This document shows, in pieces, positions 10,217 through 22,387 of a stretch of DNA of 64,000 bases. This DNA comes from Acanthosoma haemorrhoidale. Its lineage: Eukaryota > Arthropoda > Insecta > Hemiptera > Acanthosomatidae. The stretch covers positions 152,101,405-152,165,404 of the forward strand of contig OV884012.1 of NCBI GenBank assembly GCA_930367205.1, in the 5' to 3' direction. Position 1 is the first letter of the stretch, and each line of letters starts with the position of its first letter. The notes under the pieces were generated by a model. It did no database searches and was not told the origin of the DNA. It was given only the letters and a program-made list of their open reading frames with translations. A program made the position numbers and the translations under genes.

Positions 10217-12580
10217 GATGTAAAGAACTCATTTTCTATTAATCAAAATCGGAGATAAGAGTGGCTTTATTAACTGGTTCATGCTACTAACGGCTGAAGT
10301 GAAATCATCACAAATTTTTACATGACGTAAACGTTCAAAGTTTTTAAAAAAAATAACCAGTTTTTTAACATTTTTAAATGTTACTGGTAGTGTTGATTGA
10401 TTCTTGCCCTAGCCATATTCTTTACGGCAAGTTGCCACACGTACTTCACGTTTCAATCAGTACTGTTTGTAAAATGGCATAACAAAGGGTTACTATCATA
10501 TAATAACACTTATATATGTACTCTTAGATATGTATTATATAATAAACATCAGGGGATTTAGTGACTATTTGTAGGTGAAATTTCCTCTGTTCCGACCCAA
10601 AACCTAATGAAAAATATTATAATTCATTTTACGTAAAGTTGGATAACAGTATATTTACTTTTTTATTCGTTACTGAACATATTTCGCAGCCACCTACTGT
10701 TAAAAGCAGACAACTTATGAAATGTTACCAGTAAATCGGCTCATTAACACCTTGTAACTTTGTAATCATTGGTCATCCTAGTAAAAAAAACATGACAAAT
10801 GATTTGTCTGGAGTGATTTCTAAAATATGGATTCGAAACTATTAAACCAAGCTGACTTATTTAGATGGTTGCGCTGGGAAGAGTAGGCGATATTTTTGGA
10901 GAGGAATTTACTGGGTTTGACGAAAGAAAGAAAAATAATTTACAACCGAAGTGTTAGTAGATGAGCAGGAAAGTAATAATGGCATTTTCATCTCCAAATT
11001 CGAAGAGTGTGCAAGAGGTGGTCTTATTCAATGCGCAAGAAACAAAAGATAGTTAGGTTATTTCGAGCTCAATTCATTATTCACTACGTTACTAGGCTAA
11101 TAATTTTATTAATTAAGCTATGAAGAGAATTATTAAATCTAAATTTAATTTAAAAAAATATGTTGATTCATGATACAATTAAAAGAATGTGTAAAAGATT
11201 TTGATTATCCTTGCATTAAGAACAAATGAGGAGGCGACGTACTAAACTGACGCAAATGTAAGTTCTTTTCAGAAAACGCCAAAAATATCTGATGCCTGAA
11301 GGACTGGCCAGATAAAATGACCCTTTTTCCTTCGTTTGATCTTGTTTGAGTAAGTGAGCGTGGAATGAATAATTTAAATTAAAAAAAAAATAAGAAATAT
11401 GATTAAAGTTTGAAACAAGCAAGCTTTGCAACAGATCGTTAAAAGGACTGTGTTTTGCTGCACACAATCTTGGAACGACCAACTTTTGATCCATACTAAC
11501 ACAAGCTACACAAACAATTATGTGGGGCTAAGAATGAAATTAATATTTTGTATCTATTATTCCTATGTCCAATCAAAAAAAAATAAACTGATTTGAAAAA
11601 CAACTAATTACAAAGGTTACTGACAACTAAAACATTTCATTAAAATTAGTCAAAATTCTGGAGCCGCTGGAATGAAACATTTAGTAACAAGCCGCAATTT
11701 TCAAATGGTAAACCTCAATAGGCTTTTGTTCTACTCTGTCGCTATTTTCTGAAGGATGAAGCATAATATTTTAGAAGCCACTGCTACCTCGGTTAAAAAT
11801 GAAACGAATGAACCTCCTCAAATGTAATGTGAACAACGCATTATTCAGCTTCATTTGTTGCTAGGAATCGACCGTGATGTTGAGGGTTAGTTAAATGTTT
11901 AATTTTGTGTGCATATTTAGATTCTGAGTGAGTTTCATCCCTAATTGATCATGATTATGACTGATATCGTATATCATAGAAGTAACTTCAAAAACGTAAG
12001 GTAAAAATTGCTTTCTCCGTCTGCAATGATAGTGTCTAGTGCTTGTGGGATCTAGTAAATGTGGTACGGAGGGGTAGATATATAACACACAATTTCCAAT
12101 ATAGACAGTTCCGGACAATTTAAACCTTGATATAAAATATCGTGGAAAAAAACTATTGCCTCCTACCCCTAAAGCGGAAAAGTAATGGAGCGCCAGATAT
12201 ACGATGGGGTTTCTCTAAAAGTACGAGCCGACGGGGGAGTGGATAAATGCAGAGGGACCGCTGATGCGGCGGCCGGAAGGACAGGCACAAATCACGTTTA
12301 TGAGGGAAGTAGGAAATGAGGATGGCTCCAGTTGGATATGGAGGATATGTTGCCCTGCCCGTTGTCCACTCCGTGATGGAGGGCTGCTGTTTGTATCTCG
12401 TGCATACTACCTCCCGGTGGTGTACTCCATGAGGCCACGCTTAGTACTGTACTGCGTGCTGTATTTGTCACCAGCGATAACTTCAATCATTCTAAAAATA
12501 CTCTACTCATTTGAATAAATTTAAACACTAAATGTTCAATGGAATCGCAATGGTATATAACATATTATTTACGTTATCGG
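10217..12580. other. Unassigned non-coding DNA
   Basis: AT-rich, no convincing gene. A GC-richer patch at about 12190-12450 carries overlapping open frames on both strands, none with recognisable protein character. Confidence 0.4.
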
Positions 12581-12584
12581 AAGA

Positions 12585-12640
12585 CAAATATCTATCCGGG
12601 TGCTCACCAACTGAGCTACCCTGCCTACGAATGACAACGA
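12585..12640 (-). repeat. tRNA-derived SINE head (A-box half)
   Basis: The complement reads GGCAGGGTAGCTCAGTTGG and then TGAGC, a textbook tRNA D-arm with Pol III A box. No B box follows within the normal distance, so it is a half-tRNA remnant, not a working tRNA gene. Its GGCAGGGTAG start is shared with the plus-strand element 120 bp downstream. Confidence 0.4.
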
Positions 12641-12751
12641 GCTTCCTAATATAAATTCTCTTGGGCCATGACTGTATGCAATGTACTGAAGAGGCCAGAG
12701 ATGGTGTGAGCCCTAAGTTGATTTTCTCATTCATGCAGAATTAGTATTGGG

Positions 12752-12830
12752 AAGGTCGTGGCAGGGTAGTTTGGTTGGTAGAGCCCGACTTGTTATCAGG
12801 CAGGTCCAGTTCTATACCACAATTTAAATT
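12752..12830 (+). repeat. tRNA-derived SINE head (A and B boxes)
   Basis: TAGTTTGGTTGGTAGAGC resembles an A box and D-arm. About 35 bases later, GGTCCAGTTCTATACC resembles a degraded B box and T-arm. Cloverleaf folding by eye is poor and there is no clear CCA-side acceptor pairing, so a SINE head or pseudo-tRNA fits better than a functional tRNA. Its 3' body was not delimited. Confidence 0.4.
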
Positions 12831-13406
12831 TCACAGATCGATCAATTACCTAATATTTACCATGCGATTTACGTATGTTAGGAATGGCAGGTTATGGAAA
12901 GTCAAATTTATTATTTAGTGTGGATATAACCTAATAACGATCTTTTTTTTTTTTTTATGAAAAACAGCTGTTGCTATAGATATGGTCAAATATATTAACA
13001 GAATAAAATAAATCTCATTTTCTTTAAAAAAAGATTTTAAAAGTTTTGGACGATATCTTGATCAGAGCAAAAGTTAAAGAAATACTGAAATAGATAAGTA
13101 GTAACGGTTTTTACAAATGGAGTTTTGTTTTTTATTTTTCAGGTTTTTGCACAGATAGAAAATTATTTAACTCAAATAATTTTTTAAGTACATTTTTATA
13201 AGCATGATCTTAATAAGAATTGGTCTGTATGTACTGAAGACTTAAGATGTGAGAATTGTTGTTTTGATCCAACTTGAAACCGTAATACACATTCTTTTTT
13301 TTTTTGTTTAAGATAAAAACTTGTAAGCAGTATTTTCCTTGATGGGGTGAAAATGAAACTGACAACTTAAGCAATGTTGTCTAAGTCTAAAAACGTTGCC
13401 TTAAAC

Positions 13407-13755
13407 CAGGGGTGGCCAACCCAAAATGATCTTGCGGGCTTTGGAAAGCATCATAACTCCGCGGGCCACATATAAAATTATATATCCCCATATTAAAACA
13501 TAGGACCTGTTATATATTAGATGTTCCAAGATAACTGGATAAGCTCATAAATAAAACCGGTAATTTTAAAATCAAAGTTAATTTTATCTCGATTTCGACA
13601 GTTAATTTTTGAATATATGGATGCAAAAATAATGTATTTTTTTAATATATTGGTTTTCACTACTTTGGGCATTATAAAATAAATATATTTTGTAAAAGTG
13701 TGATTAATCTCGCGGACTGGAAAAATGTTCAATGTCCTCGGGTTGGCCACCTCTG
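13407..13755. mobile_element. hAT-type MITE, 349 bp
   Basis: Near-perfect 16-bp inverted ends: CAGGGGTGGCCAACCC on the left, and the complement of CAGAGGTGGCCAACCC on the right. Inside each end are GCGGGC-type motifs, as in the autonomous hAT at 1.3-3.8 kb, whose ends share the CAGG...GGNCAAC pattern. The interior is AT-rich and does not code. The 8-bp flanks do not match, so the target duplication has decayed or one edge has changed. It was probably mobilised by a related, not identical, hAT transposase. Confidence 0.8.
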
Positions 13756-15456
13756 TGTATTCTTAGCGCCGCATATAGGCGAAAGGCACTTAATTTGATT
13801 TGATTGATGTAAGTAAGGAAAATACTTTAGACTATAGGATTTAAATACTTATAAAAATACAAACAGAGATTACCAAATATAATTTTAAGTAAATATTAAT
13901 ATATTTAAATACTTAGAAGTATTAAGTTACAATCATATAACGATATTTAACTTAGTTTCTCATCTTCTAGTGAACTGGTAGGTTTTCTCTAATTTTGGCA
14001 TTCCACACTTTTCTATTGAAGATACTTCCTGTTTGAATTCTATAGTTGCTTATTTTCAGGCTTTCCATTCCTTTGAATTCCTGCTCTTCTCCTTTTTCCT
14101 CTACTTTCAACAATTCATTCAATGGCCAATTTGGACTTCTTCTTTCATCATAGTACATTGAGTAATTTATTTTATTTTTTTAAAAGCTATATTCTGCTTT
14201 ATAAATTGTGTTCAATCACATCATTACTACAGTCTCAGTGTGTGGAGAGAGCTAAATTGTATACCTTCTTGGGTACTGAGACAAGCATATACTTATTTTC
14301 CTACAGTGAAATTTGAAGGTAAAACGACTCTAAACTAATTTCCAGACTTTTGAATGTCACATTTTGCCTGTCATACTTAAAGAAACTGTTCCCACTTGGT
14401 GCTGTAAATAAATTTCCAATTCATTAGTTTTTCATTTATTTTATATTAATATAAATATTATTGCTTATAGTGCCAATTTAAAATTATATTTAAATCAATA
14501 TTTATATTTGCATCTACATGTTTGTGGTTTTATAATAGGTAGGTTGCTTTTTAGTTTTGTTTCATGTACATATATACTGCGCGCGCGCGCTTAAGGTGTC
14601 TGCTTCAGATTATTTTGATTGAATTAGTGAACTTCTCTTTCTCATGGTTGCAATTTATGAATTATTTCATATAAATATAAAGTGCAATACAATTATTTTC
14701 CATGGTTATTTAATTAGTTATAGTACAAGGTAACTAGAAATGGTTGACGCTCCACGGAGGATCGTCTTTCGCCTTTCTTAACGCAGTACCACAGTAGACG
14801 TGAAATATTGAAAGCATCAACATAAAGCATATTATCATATATTTATAAATATCGCACAACATAAACTTGTATTAATTGCATAAAGATGATATTAAATATA
14901 TGTAACTGAATAATTTTCTGTTTCTTTGGGTAGTCTCTAAACTTTTGTTTGACTCATATATTTTGTATTTAATATTTCATTTTTATTTATACATTTAGTG
15001 AGTAATAACTAAACACCTCTACCCGAAAAATTAAACAAAAACATCTGGTTGATCTAATGCAATGTAATGGCTTCCATAAGAAAAAAGCCTTGTCGCTTAC
15101 TTCAACCGAGATGATCAATCAACGTTTCTAGCCCTTTAATTTATAAATCGATAGCAGGAATCGACCGCGGCCATGACTCATGCAGTAACTCAGCACGTGC
15201 TGACTGATCCGTATCTGTTGGCAGTCATTCTGTGCTCAATGATAACAATTTTTCCTAATTTTAGAAATCATAATTTTTGTTTCCTAAACAGCTATAATTT
15301 TCGTTTGAATACAAAATTTTGTAAGCCTTTGAATTCTTTAAAACTAAATTGTACATTACACAACAGAAACCGTCTATTTTTTTCTTCGGCTAGTAATTAT
15401 TAATAATAAACGAAATTTGTACTATAGACACTTGAAAATACATTCATTTGTAACAA
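13756..15456. other. Unassigned non-coding DNA
   Basis: AT-rich with no supported gene. A short (GC)n run lies at about 14579-14591. Confidence 0.4.
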
Positions 15457-16136
15457 ACTAGTAAAAACGTACGACATAGGTCTTACCGGCTTTCGCACTT
15501 GCTAACTTCACACAACCTGTCGCATCATCTTAAACTGATGATCTATAAATGTGTCCTCCGACCAGCTCTGCTGTACAGTGCCCCGCTATTTACCCACTTG
15601 ACTGACAATACAGCCAAATGTCTCCAACATTTACAGAATGGGATCATGCGAAAAGTGGTCCGACATACCTCTCTCCTGAGGTTAAAGAACGCTGACCTAG
15701 CACCCGTTACTTGGTGTGGCGTCGGTGGGTGAGTTTATCCGCCGGAGACACATCAAGTTTTTTGACTCGTTGCAGCACCCAACCAACCCAGTGTTTAACA
15801 CTATGACCCCACCACTCCTCCCGGACCGATGGCAACAGACTGTTGGGGAAAATTAGGTCAAGAATTAGTATGTAAGTTAGTTTTATGTTTGATGAAAAAG
15901 ATGAGCCCCTTTATTAGAGTCAGTTCAGTCCAGTCACGTGTAATGTGTATCATTATACTTGTTTAGTGCCTTATATACCATTTATAAAATAACAAAACTT
16001 GTATGTAATGTAGCGATGCTATAGGAAATACAAAAATAATTTGTAAATAGATTCGCCTGAGGATCTAAAATTGTATATAATTATCTGTTTATAATTTAAA
16101 AGGGCTATGGCAAGAAAAAAAATAATAAAATAAAAG
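15457..16136 (+). mobile_element. Jockey-A copy, RT C-terminus and complete 3' UTR
   Basis: Coding part to about 15855: an SYRL..LLTS block, the KLMIYK.VLRPALLY motif typical of jockey-clade C-terminal RT, CLQH..N, MRKVVRHTSL, then after a frameshift near 15700 the RRRHIKFFDSLQH block and a stop after WQQTVG. The 3' UTR carries the family landmarks AGTCAGTTCAGTCCAGTCACG, ATTCGCCTGAGGATCTA and AAAGGGCTATGG, and ends in an A-rich tail. The 5' end is truncated inside the RT. No clear target duplication was found. Confidence 0.85.
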
Positions 16137-17515
16137 TACTATTGACAAAGCATAAAATTGTACAAATACTTCCTCAGTAGATATCGTGGCGGACCTTTAG
16201 CAATGGCTGATTAATTATATTTCATCCATTTTTAAACTAAATTATTACTCGAATCTGTTTTATTCCCCTCCGACATGCCCAAAATACAATGGTTGACTTT
16301 TCTACATATCTTTGAAGAATTCAATAACTGCAGATCAGAATCGGACCATCTAGGAATGTACAATAAAATTGGGTAAGGTTGCCGAAGAAGCTTCAGACAT
16401 GCAAGGCTTGAAGAAATCAAGCGTTCAGTTTACTTTCCAACTTGATGCAGGCAACAGCCAGGCTTGGGAAATCCAACTACTTCCATGGATCTCTTTCCTC
16501 TTCTCCTGTTTCCAAGTGTGAATGGCCACTGCTTTGGAAACTAACCCTATGGATCTTCCTCACCAGAAGACTTCCCATTTGCTACTCATGAAATATAATA
16601 ATATGGATGTATATATCCTCTGTAATGAGATTATTAGTGCTACTGGTCATGATGGCATTCATACTAAGTTAATAATGTTATACCTCCCTGATAACTTGCC
16701 CGCCCTTCATTATATGTACAATTTCCATACCAGAAGTTAGTGTTTTTAGCTGCTTTGAAAAAAAAAAATCAATAGCCCAACCCTTAAATCCCTCAATTTT
16801 CAACCCTTCTTCATCAAAACACTATATTCTAATGTCTATCCTTTTTCGCCTCTCCGAATCACATGATAGTTCGATTCGAAATATTTAATTTCCTTAAAGA
16901 CACCTGATCTTTTCCAATCGTGTTTCCCTCCGGATTACTCAACACAATCCACACTGGTTAATCTCACTAGTTTTATTTATGGTGCTATAAAAAAAAGTCG
17001 TGAAATTGATAAACGGTGACGAGGAACGAACGACTTCAGGGTTTGCGATCATCGTAAACTCCTCTAGGCCACTACAAAGAACGCCTGCTTTCACCCTTCT
17101 CACAACGGAGCAACAGACCAAACTCCTGTTCGACCCCCAAAACACAGATAACGCCCCTAGAACAGGTACCACAAAACTCAGCAGCTGGAAATAGCACACG
17201 TTTGTCTCCCCGAAGTAGCTCAAGGATATTCTTCGCCGAAATCGGGGAAACCAGGCCCAGGACACGACCGGCACAGGTGCTGAGTAGAGGGATTGCCCAA
17301 CTCGTAATGCTGTACAATTCATGTATCATGTTACGATAATTCCAGGTGGTCCTTCTTCACATAGGAACATTATTATGAGAGATTATCCTTTACTACCTTA
17401 AAGAGTTCTGTTGGGAAGATTTCGTTTGTATAAACAGGTCTTTAGACTCATTCCGGTATAGATAACTAGTGATGGAGCAGGCGAAAGCCATTCTCAATAC
17501 CAGCAAGAAAACAGT
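16137..17515. other. Unassigned non-coding DNA
   Basis: No supported gene. The segment at about 17000-17330 is richer in GC and has open frames on both strands (for example 127 codons, minus). These show no recognisable motif. A TE leader or decayed gene is possible, but I cannot assign it. Confidence 0.4.
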
Positions 17516-17529
17516 GACAGCTATAATTA

Positions 17530-17593
17530 CTCAATTCAGAACTTTATTGTGAAATAATTACAATCTGCCTTTTATAAGGCAATAATAATACTA
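17530..17593 (-). mobile_element. Very short jockey-D insertion (64 bp)
   Basis: Only the extreme 3' end of family D is present: the ACAATCTGCCTTTTATAAGG block and its tail. It is flanked by a perfect 14-bp duplication GACAGCTATAATTA (17516-17529 and 17594-17607). This is a severely 5'-truncated insertion, just upstream of a jockey-A remnant. Confidence 0.85.
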
Positions 17594-17609
17594 GACAGCT
17601 ATAATTAAA

Positions 17610-17965
17610 TAAAGCAGGCTTTCGACTCAAAGTCCCCTGGGATTCTCAGCTGACAGCTCTGCGACTGGCAATGCTTAGAACAGCTATATACTATATTGTT
17701 TCCTTCCTGAAGGACAGAAAGGTTAGTGTTAGTCCTGGGAACCCATTCCCTCTAACCTACGGAGCTCTTCAAGGAGCCGTTTTGTCTCCGGTAATAATAT
17801 CTACATGGATGACATTGTTGCGTCAAACTGGGTAAGTTCAACATCAGCGTGAACGCTGGAAAGACTGCGTGTGTAATCTTCGCTAACTAAAAAGAGAAAA
17901 AAGCATTGCCAAAATCTTATTCAGTTAGAGGGAGAGAACCCATTCAAGAGAACTCGAACTTCAAG
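17610..17965 (+). mobile_element. Jockey-A reverse transcriptase core remnant
   Basis: Translation gives a decayed RT palm region: an SFLKDRKVSV segment, then LTYGALQGAVLSP, corresponding to the GVPQGS..LSP box of non-LTR reverse transcriptases, then an MDDIV-like piece. A sudden join leads to VNAGKTACVIF, which in the other A copies starts the RT C-terminal part. The region between, which would include the catalytic YADD, is missing. Several stops and frameshifts interrupt it. It is the only A copy that reaches the RT core. Confidence 0.7.
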
Positions 17966-18204
17966 TTAATTTCGGTAATTTTCTAAAGCCCACCACTTTT
18001 AAATTACAAAAAAAAAAGAAGAGCTCTGTGTTATGTAAATACAAAAAGTTAATTCAACAATTTTGTATTCTCATAGAAACGGTATAGTTTAGCTACGCTA
18101 AATGCAAGTTTAGTTATTATAGAATGTAAACACTCTATTCACAAAATACAAGTAAGTAAAGAAAGTTTGCAACACGGAATTTCCTCAGATTTTACCGACA
18201 TCAG

Positions 18205-18720
18205 CGTTTGACTTCAAAGACCTATCAACTTTTCTTTCAAACCTCATCCAATAGCTCTATCCGCTGTTTTAGATCATATCTCTTTATCCATACACGAGGA
18301 TTTGCTATCTCTAATCAATCCCTATCTGCTTCCCTCCATCTTTCATTGGATGTAGCCCAAGGATCGAGAATTTCTCTCCTTATTTTTAGTTTCTACATTA
18401 ATAATGTACTCAAAGTGTACATCATAACTAACATCACTTTTATTCCAACTTCTCCAATGAATATATTCACTTCCCTCTCCCAGTTTTTGCCAAGATTCGT
18501 TTGGTGCGTTTGCCAAGATTCAATAAGATCTAGATCGGGTCGGAGCTTAGAGATAGGAATGTATTAAGGTTAAAGGCAGTGAAAACTCAGGAATACGCTC
18601 TGATTCCTTCCTCAGATCCTAAACCGACATTCTTCCTTTAATCCAAAACGACCATACTTTCTGCTCCACCTTAAATAAAAACCTAGGTATCCTCTCCTGG
18701 TACATTTCCTACATATCCTC
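18205..18720 (+). pseudogene. Decayed non-LTR reverse transcriptase (CR1/jockey-like)
   Basis: A 119-codon frame (18208-18567) contains RSYLF...SNQSLSASLHLSLDVAQGS, followed by a LLIFSFYINNV block. This matches the order of the non-LTR RT motifs 'RSYL..R', 'GVPQGS' and 'LLF.IYIND'. The catalytic double-aspartate region downstream has decayed. Beyond the stop a further stretch with PKPTFF-like residues continues to about 18720. It is a different, older lineage from families A-D. The similarity is judged by eye. Confidence 0.5.
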
Positions 18721-21463
18721 CTTCATTTCCCCTGTCCTTAACTGCCTATGAAGTTAACCGTGGATGCTTCCTTAGATTTGTCTTCGTGACTCCTTGGGTG
18801 CTATCGTTTTTTGCATTTCTGCGTTGAGTTGAGATAATAATTACTCTCTTTCACTTGATAATGATTCCTTGATTCGTACATTTTTTAAACTATTTTCTCA
18901 CATATATGCTGTTGACGTATGATATTGGCAATACTGGGCAGTTCAAATCTTCATACATATCCCTGAACCCAAGATCCCGCCTTTCTGACCTTAACAAGCC
19001 TTCTCGCCGAACTGTTTCATTCTTGCTCGGTAACTCTCTTGAATTCTTTTTCTCAAAATATCCTTCATCTTCAGGTACTTTAAAAGTCCTCCAATCCCTT
19101 ACTGTCCAGAAAGAACCTTGCAAACTTAGAAATTTATAATTATTATTCTTTACTTTTTATACTTAAGTTACTTATTTCTTCTAAATATGTCTCATTTCTT
19201 ATCATTAAGCTGTAATGAATGTTTAAACTTCGCTGCTCTCTTAAAAAGACATATTGATATAACTACAACCTTTTATTTACATTGACCTTACAAGGTAATA
19301 TTTTTCTGTTCTATTCTGAATACTTCCATTAATGATTCTATCGACACTGCAGTACAAACAAACAATTTTTCCCTGAAGGCTTGTCAAGTCCAGTGACGGT
19401 GAACATAATGAAAAAGAAATGAGGTCAATTTGCCTGTCAGCTCTATAGATCGTTTTTCTGTTTGCACGGCTACTTGTTGGTCTCCAAACCGAATCATAAA
19501 TGTGTCATAGACATCTACTGTAGGCGTTCAAATTAATTCTGCGAATAACTTCGTCTTATTGAGAAAATAGTAGACTGAACGATCTATAAGTAAGAAGAAG
19601 TTAGGTAAATTTAATAATGATTTATTTAAGAGAAAATAATAGGCCATTTAGTCTCCATTTATTTTATAGTTTTCAGCTGTCACATTTATTTATGTTTACA
19701 TATAACTGATCAAACAAAAGCTTAGGTCATTGCAAGTTAAAATTATGAATCATATTTCCGATTACTTAATAACATTTCACTTATAATCAAACAATGGTTA
19801 CATTTGTTAAAAATCACAAGAGCGATATAACAATTAAATTGGTACAGTTATGTATAAACGAACAAATGAATGAAGAACTATTAAATATTGTATGAATGAT
19901 TGTCAAATAAATGGCAGGTTGTAATTTTATCACAATAAAGATTTCACTTCTACAGATGGTATGATTAAATTAACCTGATAATTTTTTTTAACTATGGTAT
20001 ATAGTTGATTATCAAAAGCTGTATTAATTGCTTTTGTGATTTTTGTTTCAATACATAAAAATATTGGTGATATGTTACTATACAATTAAGGGTGGTTCAG
20101 ATACCTAAGAGTAAGTATTTCAGCTAATTGTTATTCTATGACATTTAGGAGTCATCATTTTAGAGTGACTATTTTAAGTTCTAGCTGAAAAAAAAAAATC
20201 CTTGTTTCTTATTCTTCCGACTTAGTTACAATGAACTAGCTGCTACAGCCTTCTAGAGCTTCGGCTTACAATGTCACTCTGATTCGGCTACTTCACTGTA
20301 GCTCGTGTATATATATTTTTTTAGAGTCTTTAATTTTATTGAAAGCTCCTAGTTACTACTCCTCGCACGAAAGCCACCAAACTCAAGTACCCTAGTAAAT
20401 CTGCTTTTACCATTACTTTATGAATCTGGACTAAGCAACTCTCAGTTAATAGGACACATGGTAAGAGCATGTGAGAACATTTCTAGCGCACCGATCAGTC
20501 AAAATGATTCTGAAGATGTAATTATATGGCGAAAATGATTTTGTAGTACCCAATGTATTCACAAGCCATATTCCAATTGTGCAGGATATAAAAAAACAAT
20601 ATAAATTCCGATCAAAAACCATAATACTAAACCTGAAGTAACTAGGGGACCGGTCATTCTCTTAAGGGTGAAATAAAGGTGTGTCAGATGGCGGTCGATG
20701 GTGGCACTGCTGAGCTGTATAAAATTGTAATCGAAATGGAAGGGATGACTGAGGCATCGAAAAGAGGCGAAGACAGAGACAGGCGAAAGGGTATATATAA
20801 GGGTGGGGGTGAAGGTGATTTCATTATGGAAATATGGCCGGATAGAGGGAGCGGAGATCGCATCAATTTACTGTAGCCGGGCTGACCCTCGAAATATTGG
20901 CTTCATCCCCTCCTGCTCGTGGGGTCTCTTCCATTGGCCGTTCTTGCTAATCTCTGCAGGGCCTCACGATCAAGAGTCATCATTAACCGAGTGACTAATA
21001 TTTGGTCATATTAACTGAGAGCATCGTAACTTAATATAGTAATAATACCTTTGATGAAACGCCAACTGTAAAAATAATTAGTCCCTGACTGGATTTTCGG
21101 ATAATAACTGCTATGAAATCAATTTCGGATCGGATTTATAACAAACGTACTTTTGATGAAAGCATTGTTAGATCTGGAGTTGAGTGAACCCTTAAAATAC
21201 TTCAGAATTTAGCGAGTTCACATTTCAATCCCCACATAGGCACATTAGGGCCTACTGACCGACCAAAACAGCACTGGATAACACCCCCTCCCCCCTCCGA
21301 TGAGGGAAAATTTGGTAGAAACAATAAAAGAAGCCAAAACCCTTAAATACGATAAATACCCCTATAAATAAGAGGATTATTATGAATTTACGGGTTGGGG
21401 AGGTTAAGTAAAGAAAGGATTGGAAATACGTGGATGAATGATACTTTATTTTAGACTGTTCCC
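18721..21463. other. Unassigned non-coding DNA
   Basis: No supported gene. A GC-richer patch at 20650-20990 includes a TATATAAGG string near 20795 and a 45-bp segment (20932-20976) related to 29310-29354. No transcript can be defined from it. Confidence 0.4.
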
Positions 21464-21474
21464 TGATATAAATC

Positions 21475-22302
21475 TTTTTCAACAAGTCAACAACAATTTA
21501 TTAAGATAAAATTACAATCTGCCTTTTTTATTAGCCAATAAGTAATTGAGATAAATGTTATCATTCATACCATATTTACAACATCATTCACTCGCTCATT
21601 CATACAATATTTACAAACAGCCCAGAAGCCCCCCAAGTCCACATGATTGTCACCTCCCTCGCATGTGAAGGAGGCAGCGGAGTCTTGGGAAGTCCCCCAC
21701 GCTCCTAAGTCAGCCGCGTCACTGGATAAAAGCCAGCGGAGGCTGACCAAAAGCGCGAGAGCCACAGACGCTCAGGACATGATTAGAGAAACTGGCCATT
21801 GCCAGGACTCCCACTAACACTTAGTTATATCAGGTAACGAGGCCACTGCCGTTTTAATCTCCGAGGAGGATTATAGGCATGAGTGGTGCAGTGCAATGAT
21901 TTTGCTAGGGAATTAGGGTGGTTGGATTATTTACTATGGAATTTTATGAACTTGGAAGGGATGAGTTCAAGAATATAGGGTATTTTCAGATCATTGTGAA
22001 GGGTTTTGTTGTAGACGTAATAAGGGGCATTTACTATTGTTCTCAGGACTTTTGATTGAAAGGATTGGATGCGCTTGATGTTCGATTTTATGCTGTCCCC
22101 CATAGCTCTATTCCGTATGTCCAGATTAGCTGAAGTATAACTTTGTAAATAAGTAGTTTATTTTCTATTGAGAGATGGAATGTCCTTCGAAGTAGTCTGT
22201 ACAGTTGTCCAAAGCGTCTGTTTAGTTCTTGTCTTTTTAGCCTCGTATGTGGGTTCCATGTCAGTCTTTTGTAACTCGCTTCGGCGGTACATATACTAAA
22301 AT
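21475..22302 (-). mobile_element. Jockey-D copy with RT C-terminus, 828 bp
   Basis: Flanked by an 11-bp duplication TGATATAAATC (21464-21474 and 22303-22313). On the minus strand it starts inside the RT C-terminal part (22088 to about 22270): a LTWNPHTRLKR motif, LYRLLRRT, and KLLIYKVIL..IWTYGIELWG. The IWTYGIELWG block is a strong jockey-clade signature. The complete D 3' UTR follows, with the CACCACTCAT..CCTATAATCC block, the CAAACAGCCC block and the ACAATCTGCC tail. About 30 bases at the 5' edge (22271-22302) do not match the longer D copy at 55 kb and may be filler added at integration. Confidence 0.88.
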
Positions 22303-22387
22303 TGATATAAATCAACTACGTCTCACCAAGGGGAAGAAAAAAAAGCTTTATTTCAAGAACCAGTGCTTTGAACGTTTAACAGAAGAC

